From: Pseudomonadota bacterium
GTDB lineage: Bacteria; Pseudomonadota; Alphaproteobacteria; UBA2136; JASBTF01
Direction: 5' to 3'
DNA: 64,000 nucleotides
NCBI GenBank assembly: GCA_030148545.1
Contig: JASBTF010000002.1
Span: forward strand, 651,152-715,151
A model generated the notes under the pieces. It saw only the letters and a list, made by a program, of their open reading frames with translations. It searched no databases and was not told the origin of the DNA. The position numbers and the translations under genes are program-made. Positions within the stretch are counted from its first letter, which is position 1. Each line of letters starts with the position of its first letter. Below, in pieces: positions 44,667 to 55,571 of this stretch.

Positions 44667-46940
44667 ATGCCAAAGATTGAAAGTACTCCAGAATTTGTAC
44701 AAGGCGTATATGCCAAAACACGTAAAAACCTTGATGTGGTGCGCAGTCGCCTTGGTCGCGGTTTAACATATGCCGAGAAAATTATTTATGGTCATTTGAA
44801 TGATGCTGAAAATGCTGACCTTACTGCCGGTACGTCTTACATTCAGCTACGGCCAGACCGCGTAGCACTGCAAGATGCTACTGCACAAATGGCTATTTTA
44901 CAGTTTATGCTAGCCGATAAGGATGAAACAGCAGTGCCAACCACTGTGCACTGTGACCACTTGATCCGTGCTCATACTGGGGCTGAGAAAGACCTTGAAA
45001 CAGCTAATACTGAAAATGCTGAGGTTTACCGCTTCCTTTCCAGTGCAGCACAGCGCTACAACATGGGCTTTTGGAAGCCGGGCGCAGGGATTATTCACCA
45101 AGTGGTGATTGAGCAATATGCGTTCCCAGGGTTGATGATGCTGGGTACTGACAGCCACACGCCAAATGCTGGTGGTTTGGGTAGCTTTGCCTGTGGTGTT
45201 GGTGGTGCCGATGCTATGGACGTTATGGTTGGCCTACCGTGGGAGGTACTGCATCCGCATGTTGTGGGTGTTAAGCTAACTGGTGTGCTAAAAGGCTGGG
45301 CAGCGCCGAAGGATGTTATTTTAAAACTGTTGGGTATTCTCACCGTTGCTGGTGGTACCAACCGTGTGATTGAGTACTTTGGCGAAGGCTGTGAAAGCAT
45401 TAGCGCTACTGGTAAAGCGACCATTTGTAATATGGGTGCTGAACTGGGTGCAACGACCTCGGTATTCCCATTCGATGAGAAAATGACACCATACCTTGAG
45501 GTAACCGGCCGTAGCGACTTGGCTAAGCTGGCGCAAGATAATGCAGATATTCTGTGTGCTGATGATGAGGTACTGGCTAACCCTGAGAAGTATTATCAGG
45601 AAGTGATTGAGATTAACCTGAGTGAGCTGCAACCGCATGTGGTTGGCCCACATACACCAGACTTGGCTGTAGCTGTGGATGGTATGGCAAACCACATTCA
45701 ACAAGGTGGCTGGCCGACCGACCTGCGTGCGGCGCTGATTGGTAGCTGTACCAACAGTAGCTATGAGGATATTGGCCGTGTGGCGGCTATGGCTGAACAG
45801 CTGGCCGAGAAGGGCGTTAAGCTAAAAGCAAACCTGTTGGTAACACCGGGTAGTGAGCAAGTGCGCGCAACCATTGAGCGTGATGGCCAAATGGAAAGCT
45901 TGAAAAAGCTAGGTGCCGTGGTGCTGGCTAATGCTTGTGGCCCTTGTATTGGTATGTGGCAGCGTGAGGATGTTAAAAAAGGCGACGCCAACAGCATTAT
46001 TAGCTCCTACAACCGTAATTTCCCGAAACGGAATGATGGTAACCCGGAGACCTGCTCGTTTATTGCAAGCCCTGAAACTGTGTTGGCTTATGCAGTACAT
46101 GGTCGTATTGATATCGACCCATTTACAACGCCAATTACAGCGGCTGATGGCACCACCTTTACGCTGACTGACCCAGGTAAAGTGGCAGAGAACCCAGCTG
46201 ATGGTTTTGTAAGCGATGAGCATGGCTACCAAGGCCCTGAAAGTAGCAGCAATGTTGCGGAAGTGGTGGTGGACCCTGCCAGCAAGCGCTTGCAGCTATT
46301 AAATCCGTTTGATGCTTGGCACGGTGATAACTATGCGGATATGCCGCTGTTGCTGAAAGCCAAAGGCAAGTGCACTACCGACCACATTAGCCCTGCTGGG
46401 CCGTGGCTGAAGTTCCGTGGGCATTTGGATAACATCTCCGACAATATGTTCAGTGGCGCCATTAATGCCTTTAGCGGTGAGGCTGGTCGCGGTAAAAGCC
46501 AGCTAGATGGCTCTACTGCTGAATTTTCAGCTGTGGCACGTACTTACAAAGAACAGGGCACCGGCTGGGTTGCTGTGGGTGATAGCAACTATGGTGAAGG
46601 CTCTAGCCGTGAGCATGCGGCTATGTCGCCACGTCACCTTGGTGCACGTGCTGTGATTGTACGTAGTTTTGCCCGTATCCACGAAAGCAACTTGAAAAAG
46701 CAAGGTGTGCTACCGCTAACCTTTGTAAACGCAAGCGATTACGACTTGATTGAGGAAGATGATCGCATTACATTGAAGGGCCTCAGCGCTATTGCGCCAG
46801 GTAGTACTGTTACTGCGGTGGTGACTCACGCCGATGGCAGCAGTGTGGAAATAACGCTGAAACATACCTTAAATGCTGAGCAGATTGAGTGGTTTAAAGC
46901 TGGTTCTGCACTTAATGACTTACGTCAACAAGCGGCATAA
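44667..46940 (+). CDS. Aconitate hydratase, mitochondrial type
   Basis: Interconverts citrate and isocitrate in the TCA cycle. At 757 residues it is about 130 shorter than bacterial AcnA and follows mitochondrial aconitase closely: RKNLDVVRSRLGRGLTYAEKI, then TIHCDHLI-like TTVHCDHLIRAHTGAEKDL, GTDSHTPNAGGLGSFACGVGGADAMDVM and GDSNYGEGSSREHAA near the end. The 4Fe-4S cysteines are in GSCTNSS (about residue 360) and CGPCIG (about 422 and 425). A strong AAGGAGGGG ribosome site precedes the ATG. The usual alphaproteobacterial enzyme is AcnA, so this type is noteworthy. Confidence 0.95.
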   Translation: MPKIESTPEFVQGVYAKTRKNLDVVRSRLGRGLTYAEKIIYGHLNDAENADLTAGTSYIQLRPDRVALQDATAQMAILQFMLADKDETAVPTTVHCDHLIRAHTGAEKDLETANTENAEVYRFLSSAAQRYNMGFWKPGAGIIHQVVIEQYAFPGLMMLGTDSHTPNAGGLGSFACGVGGADAMDVMVGLPWEVLHPHVVGVKLTGVLKGWAAPKDVILKLLGILTVAGGTNRVIEYFGEGCESISATGKATICNMGAELGATTSVFPFDEKMTPYLEVTGRSDLAKLAQDNADILCADDEVLANPEKYYQEVIEINLSELQPHVVGPHTPDLAVAVDGMANHIQQGGWPTDLRAALIGSCTNSSYEDIGRVAAMAEQLAEKGVKLKANLLVTPGSEQVRATIERDGQMESLKKLGAVVLANACGPCIGMWQREDVKKGDANSIISSYNRNFPKRNDGNPETCSFIASPETVLAYAVHGRIDIDPFTTPITAADGTTFTLTDPGKVAENPADGFVSDEHGYQGPESSSNVAEVVVDPASKRLQLLNPFDAWHGDNYADMPLLLKAKGKCTTDHISPAGPWLKFRGHLDNISDNMFSGAINAFSGEAGRGKSQLDGSTAEFSAVARTYKEQGTGWVAVGDSNYGEGSSREHAAMSPRHLGARAVIVRSFARIHESNLKKQGVLPLTFVNASDYDLIEEDDRITLKGLSAIAPGSTVTAVVTHADGSSVEITLKHTLNAEQIEWFKAGSALNDLRQQAA

Positions 46941-46954
46941 ATACTCATAACTTA

Positions 46955-46979
46955 AAAGCGCGGGTTACCGCGCTTTTTT
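46955..46979. terminator. Terminator shared by the aconitase and photolyase genes
   Basis: AAAGCGCGG-GTTA-CCGCGCTTT with flanking A and T runs; the photolyase stop codon lies inside it. Confidence 0.9.
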
Positions 46980-48401
46980 AATGTGTTCATAGCCGGCAAG
47001 GGCAGCATTGCGCGCTGTTTGGTGGTCCACAATGGGGTGAGGGTATGTTTCGCCTAGCTTAACACCAGCTTGGAGCAAGTCTATTGGCGCTGCCTCCCAT
47101 GGTTTATGTAGCAGTTCATTTGGTAGTTTAGCTAGTTCCGGCACCCATTGGCGCACATAGTCCCCTTTAGGGTCAAACTTCTCACCTTGGGTAATAGGGT
47201 TGAAAATGCGGAAATACGGCGATGCATCGGCACCGCTGCCTGCTACCCATTGCCAGCTGGCGCTGTTGTTGGCTAAATCAGCATCTAGCAATGTATCCCA
47301 AAACCACGCGGTACCATGTTTCCAATGAATCCGCAGGTGTTTAATAAGGAACGACGCCACCACCATGCGTGTGCGGTTATGCATCCAACCGGTGGTCCAT
47401 AGCTCGCGCATAGCTGCATCCACAATAGGATAGCCGGTTTGCCCGCGTTGCCAGGCTTGCAGCCAGCCTTCATCATCGGCCCATGGGTAGTCATTGAACG
47501 TAGATTTCCAATTTTCGGTAGGTAGAGTAGGGAAGTGATAAAGCAGGTGGTATGAAAATTCGCGCCAGCCTAGCTCGCTAAAAAAGTGGTCTTTATCTGT
47601 GTTTGATACATCATGCGCGGCACAGTAGGCTTCGGTTTGGTGCCAAATATCTGCTACAGATATTTCACCAAAATGTAAGTGCGCACTCAAACGGCTTACA
47701 TGCGGTAAATCTGGCCGATTTCGCAGTTCTTTATAGCCACTTAAACCGTTTTCTAAAAAGTCGGTTAAGCGCTGCTGTGCGCCGACTTCACCTGGCTGCC
47801 ACACATTAAAGCCAGTCGACCAATTTGGCGTTGTGGGTAACAGCTGCCATTGGTCTAAATCGTCCGATGTAATATCTATTGTTTTATAGCTACCTGCTGG
47901 TGTGGCTAAGGGTTGAGCAGGAGCGCCTTTAGGTAAGCAGCCTTTACGCCAAAATGGAGTGAAAACTTTATAGGGTCCGCCATCTTTTGTGCTTATTTCC
48001 CACGGTTCGTGGAGGAGGGCGCTGTTATGACTTGCTACGGTCACACCTTGTGTTTGCAGTTTTTGCTTTAACTCTGTATCTCGTGCAATAGCTTGTGGCT
48101 CGTAACAGCGGTTCCAGTGCACATGGGTAACATTATGTTGTTGCGCTAATTTCTCAATGATTTGGCTACTATCGCCACGTTTAAGGGTAAGTTTAAGGTT
48201 TAATTTTTCTAAACCAGTCTGCAAGGCGCTTAAACTATGGTGTAGCCACCATTTTTGTGCACCACCGGGTGACCAGTCGGCTGATTCATCTAGTACATAA
48301 ACAACAATCACAGGCTGGTTGTGTGCCAGTGCAGCACACAGGGCAGGGTTGTCGTGCAGGCGTAAATCCTGCCGCAGCCAGTAAAGCGTTACACCTTGCA
48401 T
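46965..48401 (-). CDS. phrB: Deoxyribodipyrimidine (CPD) photolyase
   Basis: Repairs UV-made pyrimidine dimers in light, using FAD and an antenna chromophore. The N-terminal photolyase domain begins VTLYWLRQDLRLHDNPAL. The C-terminal FAD-binding domain has SHLHFGEIS-like SRLSAHLHFGEIS, TGYPIVDAAMRELWTTGWMHNRTRMVVASFL and DADLANNSASWQWVAGSGADA. The 478 residues are normal for the class I CPD type. The start at 48401 overlaps the end of ruvX by 13 bases, so the two genes are read together. Confidence 0.93.
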   Translation of the reverse strand: MQGVTLYWLRQDLRLHDNPALCAALAHNQPVIVVYVLDESADWSPGGAQKWWLHHSLSALQTGLEKLNLKLTLKRGDSSQIIEKLAQQHNVTHVHWNRCYEPQAIARDTELKQKLQTQGVTVASHNSALLHEPWEISTKDGGPYKVFTPFWRKGCLPKGAPAQPLATPAGSYKTIDITSDDLDQWQLLPTTPNWSTGFNVWQPGEVGAQQRLTDFLENGLSGYKELRNRPDLPHVSRLSAHLHFGEISVADIWHQTEAYCAAHDVSNTDKDHFFSELGWREFSYHLLYHFPTLPTENWKSTFNDYPWADDEGWLQAWQRGQTGYPIVDAAMRELWTTGWMHNRTRMVVASFLIKHLRIHWKHGTAWFWDTLLDADLANNSASWQWVAGSGADASPYFRIFNPITQGEKFDPKGDYVRQWVPELAKLPNELLHKPWEAAPIDLLQAGVKLGETYPHPIVDHQTARNAALAGYEHIKKAR

Positions 48402-48892
48402 AACGGGAGTACAGATTGAAGCAGTAAGCAAGCCGCTGCACTATCGCTGGCGCGTTTGACGGCTTTTTTACTGCCGCGGGTTTGGCGGCCTTGGCGTTGC
48501 TCAAACAAGGCGTTTTCTGCCTGTTTGGTAGATAAGCGTTCATCCCACAACAGGACGGGAATATTCAGTTCGGCAGACAAGGTACCTGCAAAGCCAGCAG
48601 TACTGCTAGCGCTTTTGCCGTGCTCGCCTGCTAAGGTGAGGGGCAAACCAAGTACAATAGCGCTCACGTTATATTCGGCAATAACGTTGGCAAGCATGGC
48701 TTTGTCCTGTGCCCAGCTTTGTTTTTGGTAAGGTGGGCGTGGTGTTGCTAGCGTCCGCGCGCTATCTGATATGGCGAGGCCCCAAAAACGCTCGCCGTAA
48801 TCTAGTCCTAATAAGCGCCCAGTAGCCGGCAAAGCTTGCGGCTGACGTAGGATCATGCTATCACCTGTCGGTGTGTTTGTGCTGTTTGGCAT
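48389..48892 (-). CDS. ruvX: Putative pre-16S rRNA nuclease / Holliday junction resolvase-like YqgF
   Basis: A RuvC-like RNase H-fold protein, required for 16S rRNA 5'-end maturation in E. coli. The core is GRLLGLDYGERFWGLAISD (first metal Asp), IVLGLPLTLAGEHGKSA, VLLWDERLSTKQAE with the Asp-Glu pair, and DSAAACLLLQS with the last Asp. The protein is about 167 residues from the ATG at 48892; an ATG at 48856 with AGGTGA before it is an equally possible start. It overlaps the photolyase gene and diverges from gatC. Confidence 0.88.
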   Translation of the reverse strand: MPNSTNTPTGDSMILRQPQALPATGRLLGLDYGERFWGLAISDSARTLATPRPPYQKQSWAQDKAMLANVIAEYNVSAIVLGLPLTLAGEHGKSASSTAGFAGTLSAELNIPVLLWDERLSTKQAENALFEQRQGRQTRGSKKAVKRASDSAAACLLLQSVLPLCKV

Positions 48893-48931
48893 AGGCCCTT
48901 TTACAACAAAAATGAAAGCGTAAGCAAACGT

Positions 48932-49222
48932 ATGTCGGTCTCTGTAGAAAATATTCATAAATTGGCTAAGCTGAGCCGGTTAGAATTTTCTGATGCTGCT
49001 GCTGGTGAATTGGCCAGTGAGCTTGGCAAAATTGTAGAATTTATCTCCCAACTGGATGAGGCAAATACCGAAAATGTAACCCCGATGACGGGTACGATGG
49101 ATGATGCCTCTAGCCCTGAGCGACAGGACACGGTAACCAATGAAAACAACCGTGACGCACTGTTGGCAGTGGCACCAAATAAAGAATACGGCTTCTTTAA
49201 AGTGCCAAAAGTTATTGAATAG
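48932..49222 (+). CDS. gatC: Glu-tRNA(Gln)/Asp-tRNA(Asn) amidotransferase subunit C
   Basis: The small subunit that wraps around GatA and stabilises the GatCAB complex; 96 residues as usual. Features are [43 protein letters not shown] and [19 protein letters not shown]. First gene of gatCAB. With gltX (23296-24699), it supports synthesis of Gln-tRNA and perhaps Asn-tRNA by amidation. Confidence 0.94.
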   Translation: MSVSVENIHKLAKLSRLEFSDAAAGELASELGKIVEFISQLDEANTENVTPMTGTMDDASSPERQDTVTNENNRDALLAVAPNKEYGFFKVPKVIE

Positions 49223-49236
49223 AAGAGTTTATTAAG

Positions 49237-50703
49237 ATGTCCGAACTGATTGAACTAGGTTTGAAAGAGTCAGCTGAGCTGATTCGTAACCGTGATATTA
49301 GCGCTGTAGAGCTAACCGAAGCGTGTTTAGAGCGTATTGATGCGCATAACGAGAGTATTAACGCCTTTATTACTGTAGCCAGCGATAAAGCTATGGAAAT
49401 GGCTAAAGCGAGTGATGAACGTGTCAAAGAAGGCCGTGCACGCTTGCTAGAAGGCGTGCCGCTAGGTATTAAAGACATGTTCTGTACCAAAGATGTGCTG
49501 ACCACCGCTGCATCACACATTCTGGATAATTTTGTACCACCATATGAATCTACTGTTACAGCTAATTTGTGGAAGCAGGGCGCTGTGCTGTTGGGTAAAA
49601 CCAACTTGGATGAATTTGCAATGGGTTCCAGTAACGAGACATCGTACTTTGGTACCAGCCGCAACCCTTGGGATACCACGCGTACACCAGGTGGGTCATC
49701 GGGCGGTAGCGCTGCCGCTGTAGCAGACTTTATGTGCCCAGGTTCACTCGGTACCGATACTGGTGGTTCTATTCGTCAACCTGCTGCCTTTAGCGGTATT
49801 GTGGGTATGAAACCAACCTACGGCCGTTGTTCACGCTGGGGTATTGTAGCCTTTGCCAGCAGCTTAGACCAAGCAGGGCCGTTTGCACGTTCTGTGGAAG
49901 ATGTGGCGCTGTTGTTCCGTGGTATGAGTGGCCACGACCCGCTGGATTCAACATCGGCTGATCGACCAATTGAGAACTACGATGCTGGTTTGGATGACTT
50001 AAACATTAAAGGTCTGCGTATTGGTTTGCCAAAGGAATACTTTACCGATGGTATTGACCCGCAGGTAAAAGCACACATTGATGTTGCAATTAAAAACTTT
50101 GAGGCACAAGGTGCTGAGCTGGTAGAAATCAGCCTGCCGCACACCAAATATGCGGTGCCAACTTATTATATTGTAGCACCAGCTGAAGCTGCCAGTAACC
50201 TGAGCCGTTACGATGGTATGCGTTTTGGTTTGCGTATTGATGGTGAAAACCTAGCGGATACCTACACCAAAACACGTAGTGCTGGTTTTGGCCGCGAGGT
50301 GAAACGCCGTATTATGACAGGTAACTACACCTTGAGCAGTGGTTACTACGATGCGTATTACTTGAAAGCACAAAAGGTACGTCAGCTGATTCGCCAAGAC
50401 TTTGTGGATGTGTTCGACAAAGTGGATGTGATTTTGACACCAACCACGCCAACTGCTGCGTTTAAAATTGGTGACCGTATTGATGATCCGGTAACAATGT
50501 ACCTGAACGACATCTTCACCGTGGCGACCAACTTGGCTGGCTTGCCTGGTATTTCTGTACCAGCTGGTACCATTGAAGAAGATGGCAAAACATTACCAGT
50601 AGGTGTGCAGTTTATTGGTAAGGCGTTTGATGAACAGCGCCTGCTGCAAGTGGCTCGTGCTCACGAGAAAATGGCAAACTTCCAAATGCGTAATGCGGCG
50701 TAG
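49237..50703 (+). CDS. gatA: Glu-tRNA(Gln)/Asp-tRNA(Asn) amidotransferase subunit A
   Basis: The glutaminase subunit, which releases ammonia from glutamine for GatB; 488 residues. The amidase-signature Ser-cisSer-Lys triad is visible: Lys in PLGIKDMF, and the serines in [12 protein letters not shown] and [16 protein letters not shown]. The C-terminal part has [13 protein letters not shown] and [13 protein letters not shown] as in other GatA. It lies 14 bases after gatC and 15 before gatB. Confidence 0.96.
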   Translation: MSELIELGLKESAELIRNRDISAVELTEACLERIDAHNESINAFITVASDKAMEMAKASDERVKEGRARLLEGVPLGIKDMFCTKDVLTTAASHILDNFVPPYESTVTANLWKQGAVLLGKTNLDEFAMGSSNETSYFGTSRNPWDTTRTPGGSSGGSAAAVADFMCPGSLGTDTGGSIRQPAAFSGIVGMKPTYGRCSRWGIVAFASSLDQAGPFARSVEDVALLFRGMSGHDPLDSTSADRPIENYDAGLDDLNIKGLRIGLPKEYFTDGIDPQVKAHIDVAIKNFEAQGAELVEISLPHTKYAVPTYYIVAPAEAASNLSRYDGMRFGLRIDGENLADTYTKTRSAGFGREVKRRIMTGNYTLSSGYYDAYYLKAQKVRQLIRQDFVDVFDKVDVILTPTTPTAAFKIGDRIDDPVTMYLNDIFTVATNLAGLPGISVPAGTIEEDGKTLPVGVQFIGKAFDEQRLLQVARAHEKMANFQMRNAA

Positions 50704-50718
50704 AGAGGACACAAAATC

Positions 50719-52173
50719 ATGAGTGCTTATACAATTGATGGCTATGAAGTGGTAATTGGGCTGGAAGTACACGCTCAAGTAAACTGTAACAGTAAGCTGT
50801 TTAGCGGCACCAGCGCAGCCTTTGGTGCTGAGCCAAATACCCAGGTAAACCCAATTGATTTGGGTATGCCAGGTGTTTTACCTGTACTGAATGAAGCCGC
50901 GGTAGACGCTGCTATTAAAACAGGTTTAGCCTTAAATGCTGAGGTAAATACCCTATCGGTTTTTGCGCGTAAGAATTACTTTTACCCTGATTTGCCAAAA
51001 GGCTACCAAATTAGCCAGTTTGAGCTACCTATTATTGGTAAAGGCGAAATGCAGGTAGACCTAAGCGACGGTGCTACTAAAACCATTGGCATTACCCGCC
51101 TTCACCTTGAAGAAGATGCTGGTAAAAGCGTGCACGACATTGGCGATGATAACAGCAGCCACGTGGACCTAAACCGCGCCGGTGTGCCACTGATGGAAAT
51201 TGTAAGTGAGCCTGACATGCGCTCACCTGAAGAAGCAGGAGCTTATGTGACTAAGCTGCGCTCTATTCTGCGGTTTATTGACGTATGTGACGGTAACATG
51301 GAGCAGGGCAGCATGCGCTGTGATGCTAACGTTTCTGTACGTAAAATTGGTGCTACTGAGTTTGGTACACGCTGTGAAATCAAAAATTTAAACTCAATTC
51401 GTAACGTAATGCGTGCTATTGAGTTTGAAGCAAAGCGCCAAATTGATGTGATTGAAGATGGCGGTGTGATTGACCAAGAAACGCGCCTGTACAACGCAGA
51501 TAAGAATATTACGCGTACCATGCGCTCTAAGGAAGATGCGCACGATTACCGTTATTTCCCAGACCCAGACTTGCTGCCAGTGCGTTTAACTGGCGAGCGT
51601 ATCACCAATATTCGGGAAAATATGCCAGAGCTGCCTGATGATATGAAGCAACGCTTTATGGACCAGTACAGCTTGAGTGCTTACGATGCCAGCGTACTGA
51701 CGCAAAGTAAAACATCTGCGCTGTATTATGAGCGCGTTGTGGCTGAAAAACGTGATCCTAAGCTATCTGCTAACTGGGTAACTGTTGAGCTGTTTGGCGC
51801 CTTGAATAATTTGGGCAAGGACCTGGAGCATTCTCCAGTAACGCCTCAAGATTTGGGTGAGCTGATTGATTTGATTCAAGATGGCACCATTAGCGGTAAA
51901 ATTGCGAAGCAAGTATTTGCGACTATGTTGGAAACCAGCCAGTCGCCACATGATATTGTGGAAGAGCAAGGTTTGAAGCAAATTTCGGATACTGGTGCAA
52001 TTGAACAAGTGATTGACGACATTATAGCTCAGAACGAAGACAACGTAGCCAAGTACCGTGATGGTAACGAGCGCGTGTTTGGTTTCTTTGTTGGTCAGGT
52101 GATGAAAGCCACAAAAGGCCAAGCCAATCCGCAAGTGGTGAACGAGCTACTTAAGCAAAAACTTGCTGGTTAA
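50719..52173 (+). CDS. gatB: Glu-tRNA(Gln)/Asp-tRNA(Asn) amidotransferase subunit B
   Basis: The subunit that binds tRNA, activates the glutamate side chain with ATP and transfers ammonia; 484 residues. Features are [29 protein letters not shown]-like [41 protein letters not shown] and [18 protein letters not shown]. The C-terminal YqeY-like tail domain ends in [12 protein letters not shown]. Last gene of gatCAB; a hairpin at 52191-52211 probably ends the transcript. Confidence 0.96.
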   Translation: MSAYTIDGYEVVIGLEVHAQVNCNSKLFSGTSAAFGAEPNTQVNPIDLGMPGVLPVLNEAAVDAAIKTGLALNAEVNTLSVFARKNYFYPDLPKGYQISQFELPIIGKGEMQVDLSDGATKTIGITRLHLEEDAGKSVHDIGDDNSSHVDLNRAGVPLMEIVSEPDMRSPEEAGAYVTKLRSILRFIDVCDGNMEQGSMRCDANVSVRKIGATEFGTRCEIKNLNSIRNVMRAIEFEAKRQIDVIEDGGVIDQETRLYNADKNITRTMRSKEDAHDYRYFPDPDLLPVRLTGERITNIRENMPELPDDMKQRFMDQYSLSAYDASVLTQSKTSALYYERVVAEKRDPKLSANWVTVELFGALNNLGKDLEHSPVTPQDLGELIDLIQDGTISGKIAKQVFATMLETSQSPHDIVEEQGLKQISDTGAIEQVIDDIIAQNEDNVAKYRDGNERVFGFFVGQVMKATKGQANPQVVNELLKQKLAG

Positions 52174-52190
52174 TTATATATAATATTCAA

Positions 52191-52521
52191 AGGGCGCTAA
52201 GGCGCCTTTTGTTTTATATGCATTATTCGCATAATCTATATTATGTTAAATATAAAACATGATGCATTATACTACATAATTAAGCTCCCTAATCTATTAT
52301 GTAGATATTCACCATGAGCTAGATATCATTCTTTATATTAAAAGTGATTTAAATCGCGTTTTATGAGGTCAAAATTTTGGTGATATAAAAAAACGCCCTT
52401 TTGGGCATTTTTAATGCCTGTCGCGCTACGGCGTGCCGTTTTGGCGCCGAACTCTTAGAGTGAGTTCTCGCTCAAACCTTCAGCCCATAAAAAATTACCC
52501 CAAGTGGGGCAATATTTTTAA
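52191..52521. other. Gene-free stretch after gatB with several hairpins
   Basis: No gene is seen in 52174-52521. It holds a terminator-like hairpin after gatB (AAAGG-CGC/GCG-CCTTT, 52191-52211), an AT-rich tract, a perfect inverted repeat CTACATAAT/ATTATGTAG (52272-52304), a hairpin GCCC-TTTT-GGGC with A and T runs (about 52390-52414), a GAACTC/GAGTTC hairpin (about 52448-52466), and CCCC-AAGT-GGGG (52498-52509), which on the minus strand, followed by T, is a good terminator for tRNA-Thr. Confidence 0.6.
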
Positions 52522-52597
52522 TGGTGCCGGTTGAGAGACTCGAACTCCCGACCTTCGGTTTACAAAACCGCGGCTCTACCAACTGAGCTAAACCGGC
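52522..52597 (-). tRNA. tRNA-Thr (anticodon TGT)
   Basis: Minus strand: acceptor GCCGGTT/AACCGGC, D stem GCTC/GAGC, anticodon loop TTTGTAA (anticodon TGT), T arm GGGAGTTCGAGTCTCTC, encoded CCA. The outermost anticodon-stem pair is a G-A mismatch. Confidence 0.96.
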
Positions 52598-52647
52598 GCC
52601 GCAGTGTTTGTAGCCGAACTCAACTGTTTTGTCATCAAAAAAGTAAA

Positions 52648-52678
52648 CCCCCAGCCGTTTTTACACGACTGGGGGATA
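52648..52678 (-). terminator. Terminator of the small gene downstream of obgE
   Basis: Minus strand CCCCCAG and CTGGGGG pair around an A-rich loop and are followed by a T-rich run. Confidence 0.75.
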
Positions 52679-52680
52679 TA

Positions 52681-52935
52681 CTAAGCTGCTGATAGCAGTG
52701 ATTGCACAAGTTCTAAGCGAACGGTGTGATCGTTAATAATCTCAGTGCAGACCCATGATGCATCAGGGTCAAACCGTTCATCACCAATAATGCGAATATT
52801 CGGTGCATGCTCAGAATCAAGATCATCTGCACAAGGTCTGGGAAGTTCTGCAATGATGATTTTCTCATCACCAGCAGTATGAAGTTGAACATCTTCAATA
52901 TTTCTCAGCCCTTTACGAAGAGAAATAGTTGCCAT
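52681..52935 (-). CDS. Small hypothetical protein
   Basis: I do not recognise this 84-residue protein. It is acidic, without signal peptide or membrane segment, and looks like a small alpha/beta protein (MATISLRKGLRNIEDVQLHTAGDEKIIIAELP). The pattern resembles Hfq-like or regulatory small proteins only loosely. It starts 55 bases after obgE on the same strand, with AAGGAG close to the ATG, and has its own terminator, so it probably belongs to the obgE transcript. Confidence 0.65.
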   Translation of the reverse strand: MATISLRKGLRNIEDVQLHTAGDEKIIIAELPRPCADDLDSEHAPNIRIIGDERFDPDASWVCTEIINDHTVRLELVQSLLSAA

Positions 52936-52990
52936 GAGAAAACTCCTTTAGGCAAAAAATGTGAAACGGAAGCGCTTTCTGCGCGTTGCC

Positions 52991-54121
<1,131 letters not shown>

Positions 54122-54135
54122 CTATGCTGTTGAAC

Positions 54136-54609
54136 ATGAAAGCAATTTTGACACTTACAGCAGGTATTTTGCTGGCCTCCACAGCACTAGCAAGCGATGT
54201 AGAAACCCTTTTGAATCCTAAGGAAACACTGGGTAGCGCCAGCCCAAGTATGGAAATTGGTAGCGTGAGTGAGGCAGATAAATCTGCTGTAACCAATGCT
54301 GCTCGCAAGTTTGTAGAAGCGCTGCTGAACGATGATAAGCCTAGCCTGGTACAACAGCTTACCCCCCTACCCCTTACAGCACCGCAGCGTGCTATTAAAG
54401 TACGTGGTTGGAGCAGTACGAACCCTATTCTGAACAAGCATGATGCGACCAAGCTTTATGTGTACCCAGAGCAGCAAGCAGTTGTTTTAGCGGCTTTCCA
54501 GGGTGCTGCTCAAGTACCACTGATTACGTTTGATAGTGGCAGTATTCAGGGTATGGTCTTTCGCCGTGAGCGTTCTGGGCTGGTTTTGCAAGGCTTTATT
54601 GAAGAGTAA
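54136..54609 (+). CDS. Exported protein of unknown function
   Basis: I do not recognise this 157-residue protein. A signal peptide (MKAILTLTAGILLASTALAS) is clear, so the protein is probably periplasmic. The mature part has a helical segment (DKSAVTNAARKFVEALLNDDKPSLVQQL) and a later strand-rich part (LYVYPEQQAVVLAAFQGAAQVPLITFDSG). It diverges from obgE and is followed by initiator tRNA-Met. An ATG at 54124 would add four residues. Confidence 0.65.
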   Translation: MKAILTLTAGILLASTALASDVETLLNPKETLGSASPSMEIGSVSEADKSAVTNAARKFVEALLNDDKPSLVQQLTPLPLTAPQRAIKVRGWSSTNPILNKHDATKLYVYPEQQAVVLAAFQGAAQVPLITFDSGSIQGMVFRRERSGLVLQGFIEE

Positions 54610-54655
54610 GCTTGACAGCAACCTCAGTTTAACGTAAATACGCTCCACTACTTGA

Positions 54656-54732
<77 letters not shown>

Positions 54733-55031
54733 ATTTATGAATTACGAACCGTTCTAACGCAAGTTATGGGCGGTTTTTTTGTGTCTAAAACCCCAGTTCC
54801 TGCGCCTTTTTCGGACGTGACCTGTTCACAAGCAGAAGCCATCATTTCACCAACTCCCCCCTTTGTACTCTCAAAATACCCCCAGTGGTCTCAAAACCTG
54901 ATGGCTACTTCTCAAACGACCGACAGGTTAAAAAGCCCCGTTTTCTAAGGGTTTTGACGGTTTTAAATTTTGCGCGTTTCGAATGTGATAAGCGCCCATC
55001 AAAAAAAGTTAGAAAAAAGTCGCATTTTTTA
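54733..55031. other. Gene-poor left end of the element
   Basis: No convincing gene is seen. AACCG (54747-54751) and CGGTT followed by seven T (54771-54780) may form a terminator for the tRNA transcript. The rest is T-rich with runs such as AAAAAAAGTT. A 60-codon open frame at 54766-54948 has no ribosome site and an unlikely composition. The integrase attachment site would be expected here, but none can be pointed out. Confidence 0.45.
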
Positions 55032-55101
55032 TCGTCACTTTTCGTGCCTTTCGCAGACCTAAGAAAGTGAGAGTTTTCGCTGGACTAAGTGCCAAAGCGA
55101 A
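55032..55101 (+). promoter_or_regulatory. Bipartite element motif, copy A, with hairpin
   Basis: TCGTCA (55032-55037), 14 bases, then CGCAGACCT (55052-55060). Copies B (57345) and C (58334) have the same spacing. A TTCGCT/AGCGAA hairpin (55076-55101) follows with GGAC at the start of its loop. Here the ribosome site AAGGAAGGA lies outside the hairpin. Confidence 0.6.
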
Positions 55102-55133
55102 GCATTCATGTCTTTGATAAGGAAGGAAAATCA

Positions 55134-55571
55134 ATGCAAAACAATATGTTAGAACGAGATATTGCCGAGTTGAATTACATGCCGATGGAGCATCTCAAAG
55201 AGCTGTGGCAGAGCTATTACAACACGCCGGCACCACATTTTAACAAGGTCACGCTGGTCAACAAACTCGCCTACCGCATGCAGGAATTAGAATATGGCGG
55301 CCTGAAGCAAGAGGTCATCAACCTGCTGATGGATTACGGCAATGGTATCAAGAAAAAGAAACAGCGGCGCAAAGCCCTCAAGCCCGTCGTCGGCACACGG
55401 CTGATACGGGAATATGATGGCGAAGAGCATACCGTGACGGTGCTTGCCAAAGGCTTCGAATACCAAGGCAAAACCTATAAGAGCCTCAGCGCTATCGCCA
55501 GAAAGATTACAGGCACAAATTGGAACGGCAATTTGTTCTTTGGCCTCATCACACGCAGGAGATCATCATAA
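55134..55571 (+). CDS. DUF2924 family protein
   Basis: A 145-residue DUF2924 protein, a family almost always found beside serine recombinases in alphaproteobacterial prophages. Features are an N-terminal ELNYMPMEHLKELWQSYYNTPAP, LVNKLAYRMQELEYGG, and a C-terminal LIREYDGEEHTVTVLAKGFEYQGKTYKSLSAIARKITGTNWNGNLFFGL, which looks DNA-binding-like. Its stop overlaps the recombinase ATG (TAATG), arguing for joint expression and perhaps a directionality or accessory role, which is inference. The ATG at 55134 has AAGGAAGGA before it. Confidence 0.85.
   Translation: MQNNMLERDIAELNYMPMEHLKELWQSYYNTPAPHFNKVTLVNKLAYRMQELEYGGLKQEVINLLMDYGNGIKKKKQRRKALKPVVGTRLIREYDGEEHTVTVLAKGFEYQGKTYKSLSAIARKITGTNWNGNLFFGLITRRRSS

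Noticed and set aside
54766..54948. 60-codon open frame at the left end of the element
   Set aside because: No ribosome site, and it starts inside the probable tRNA terminator; the translation shows no sensible pattern.
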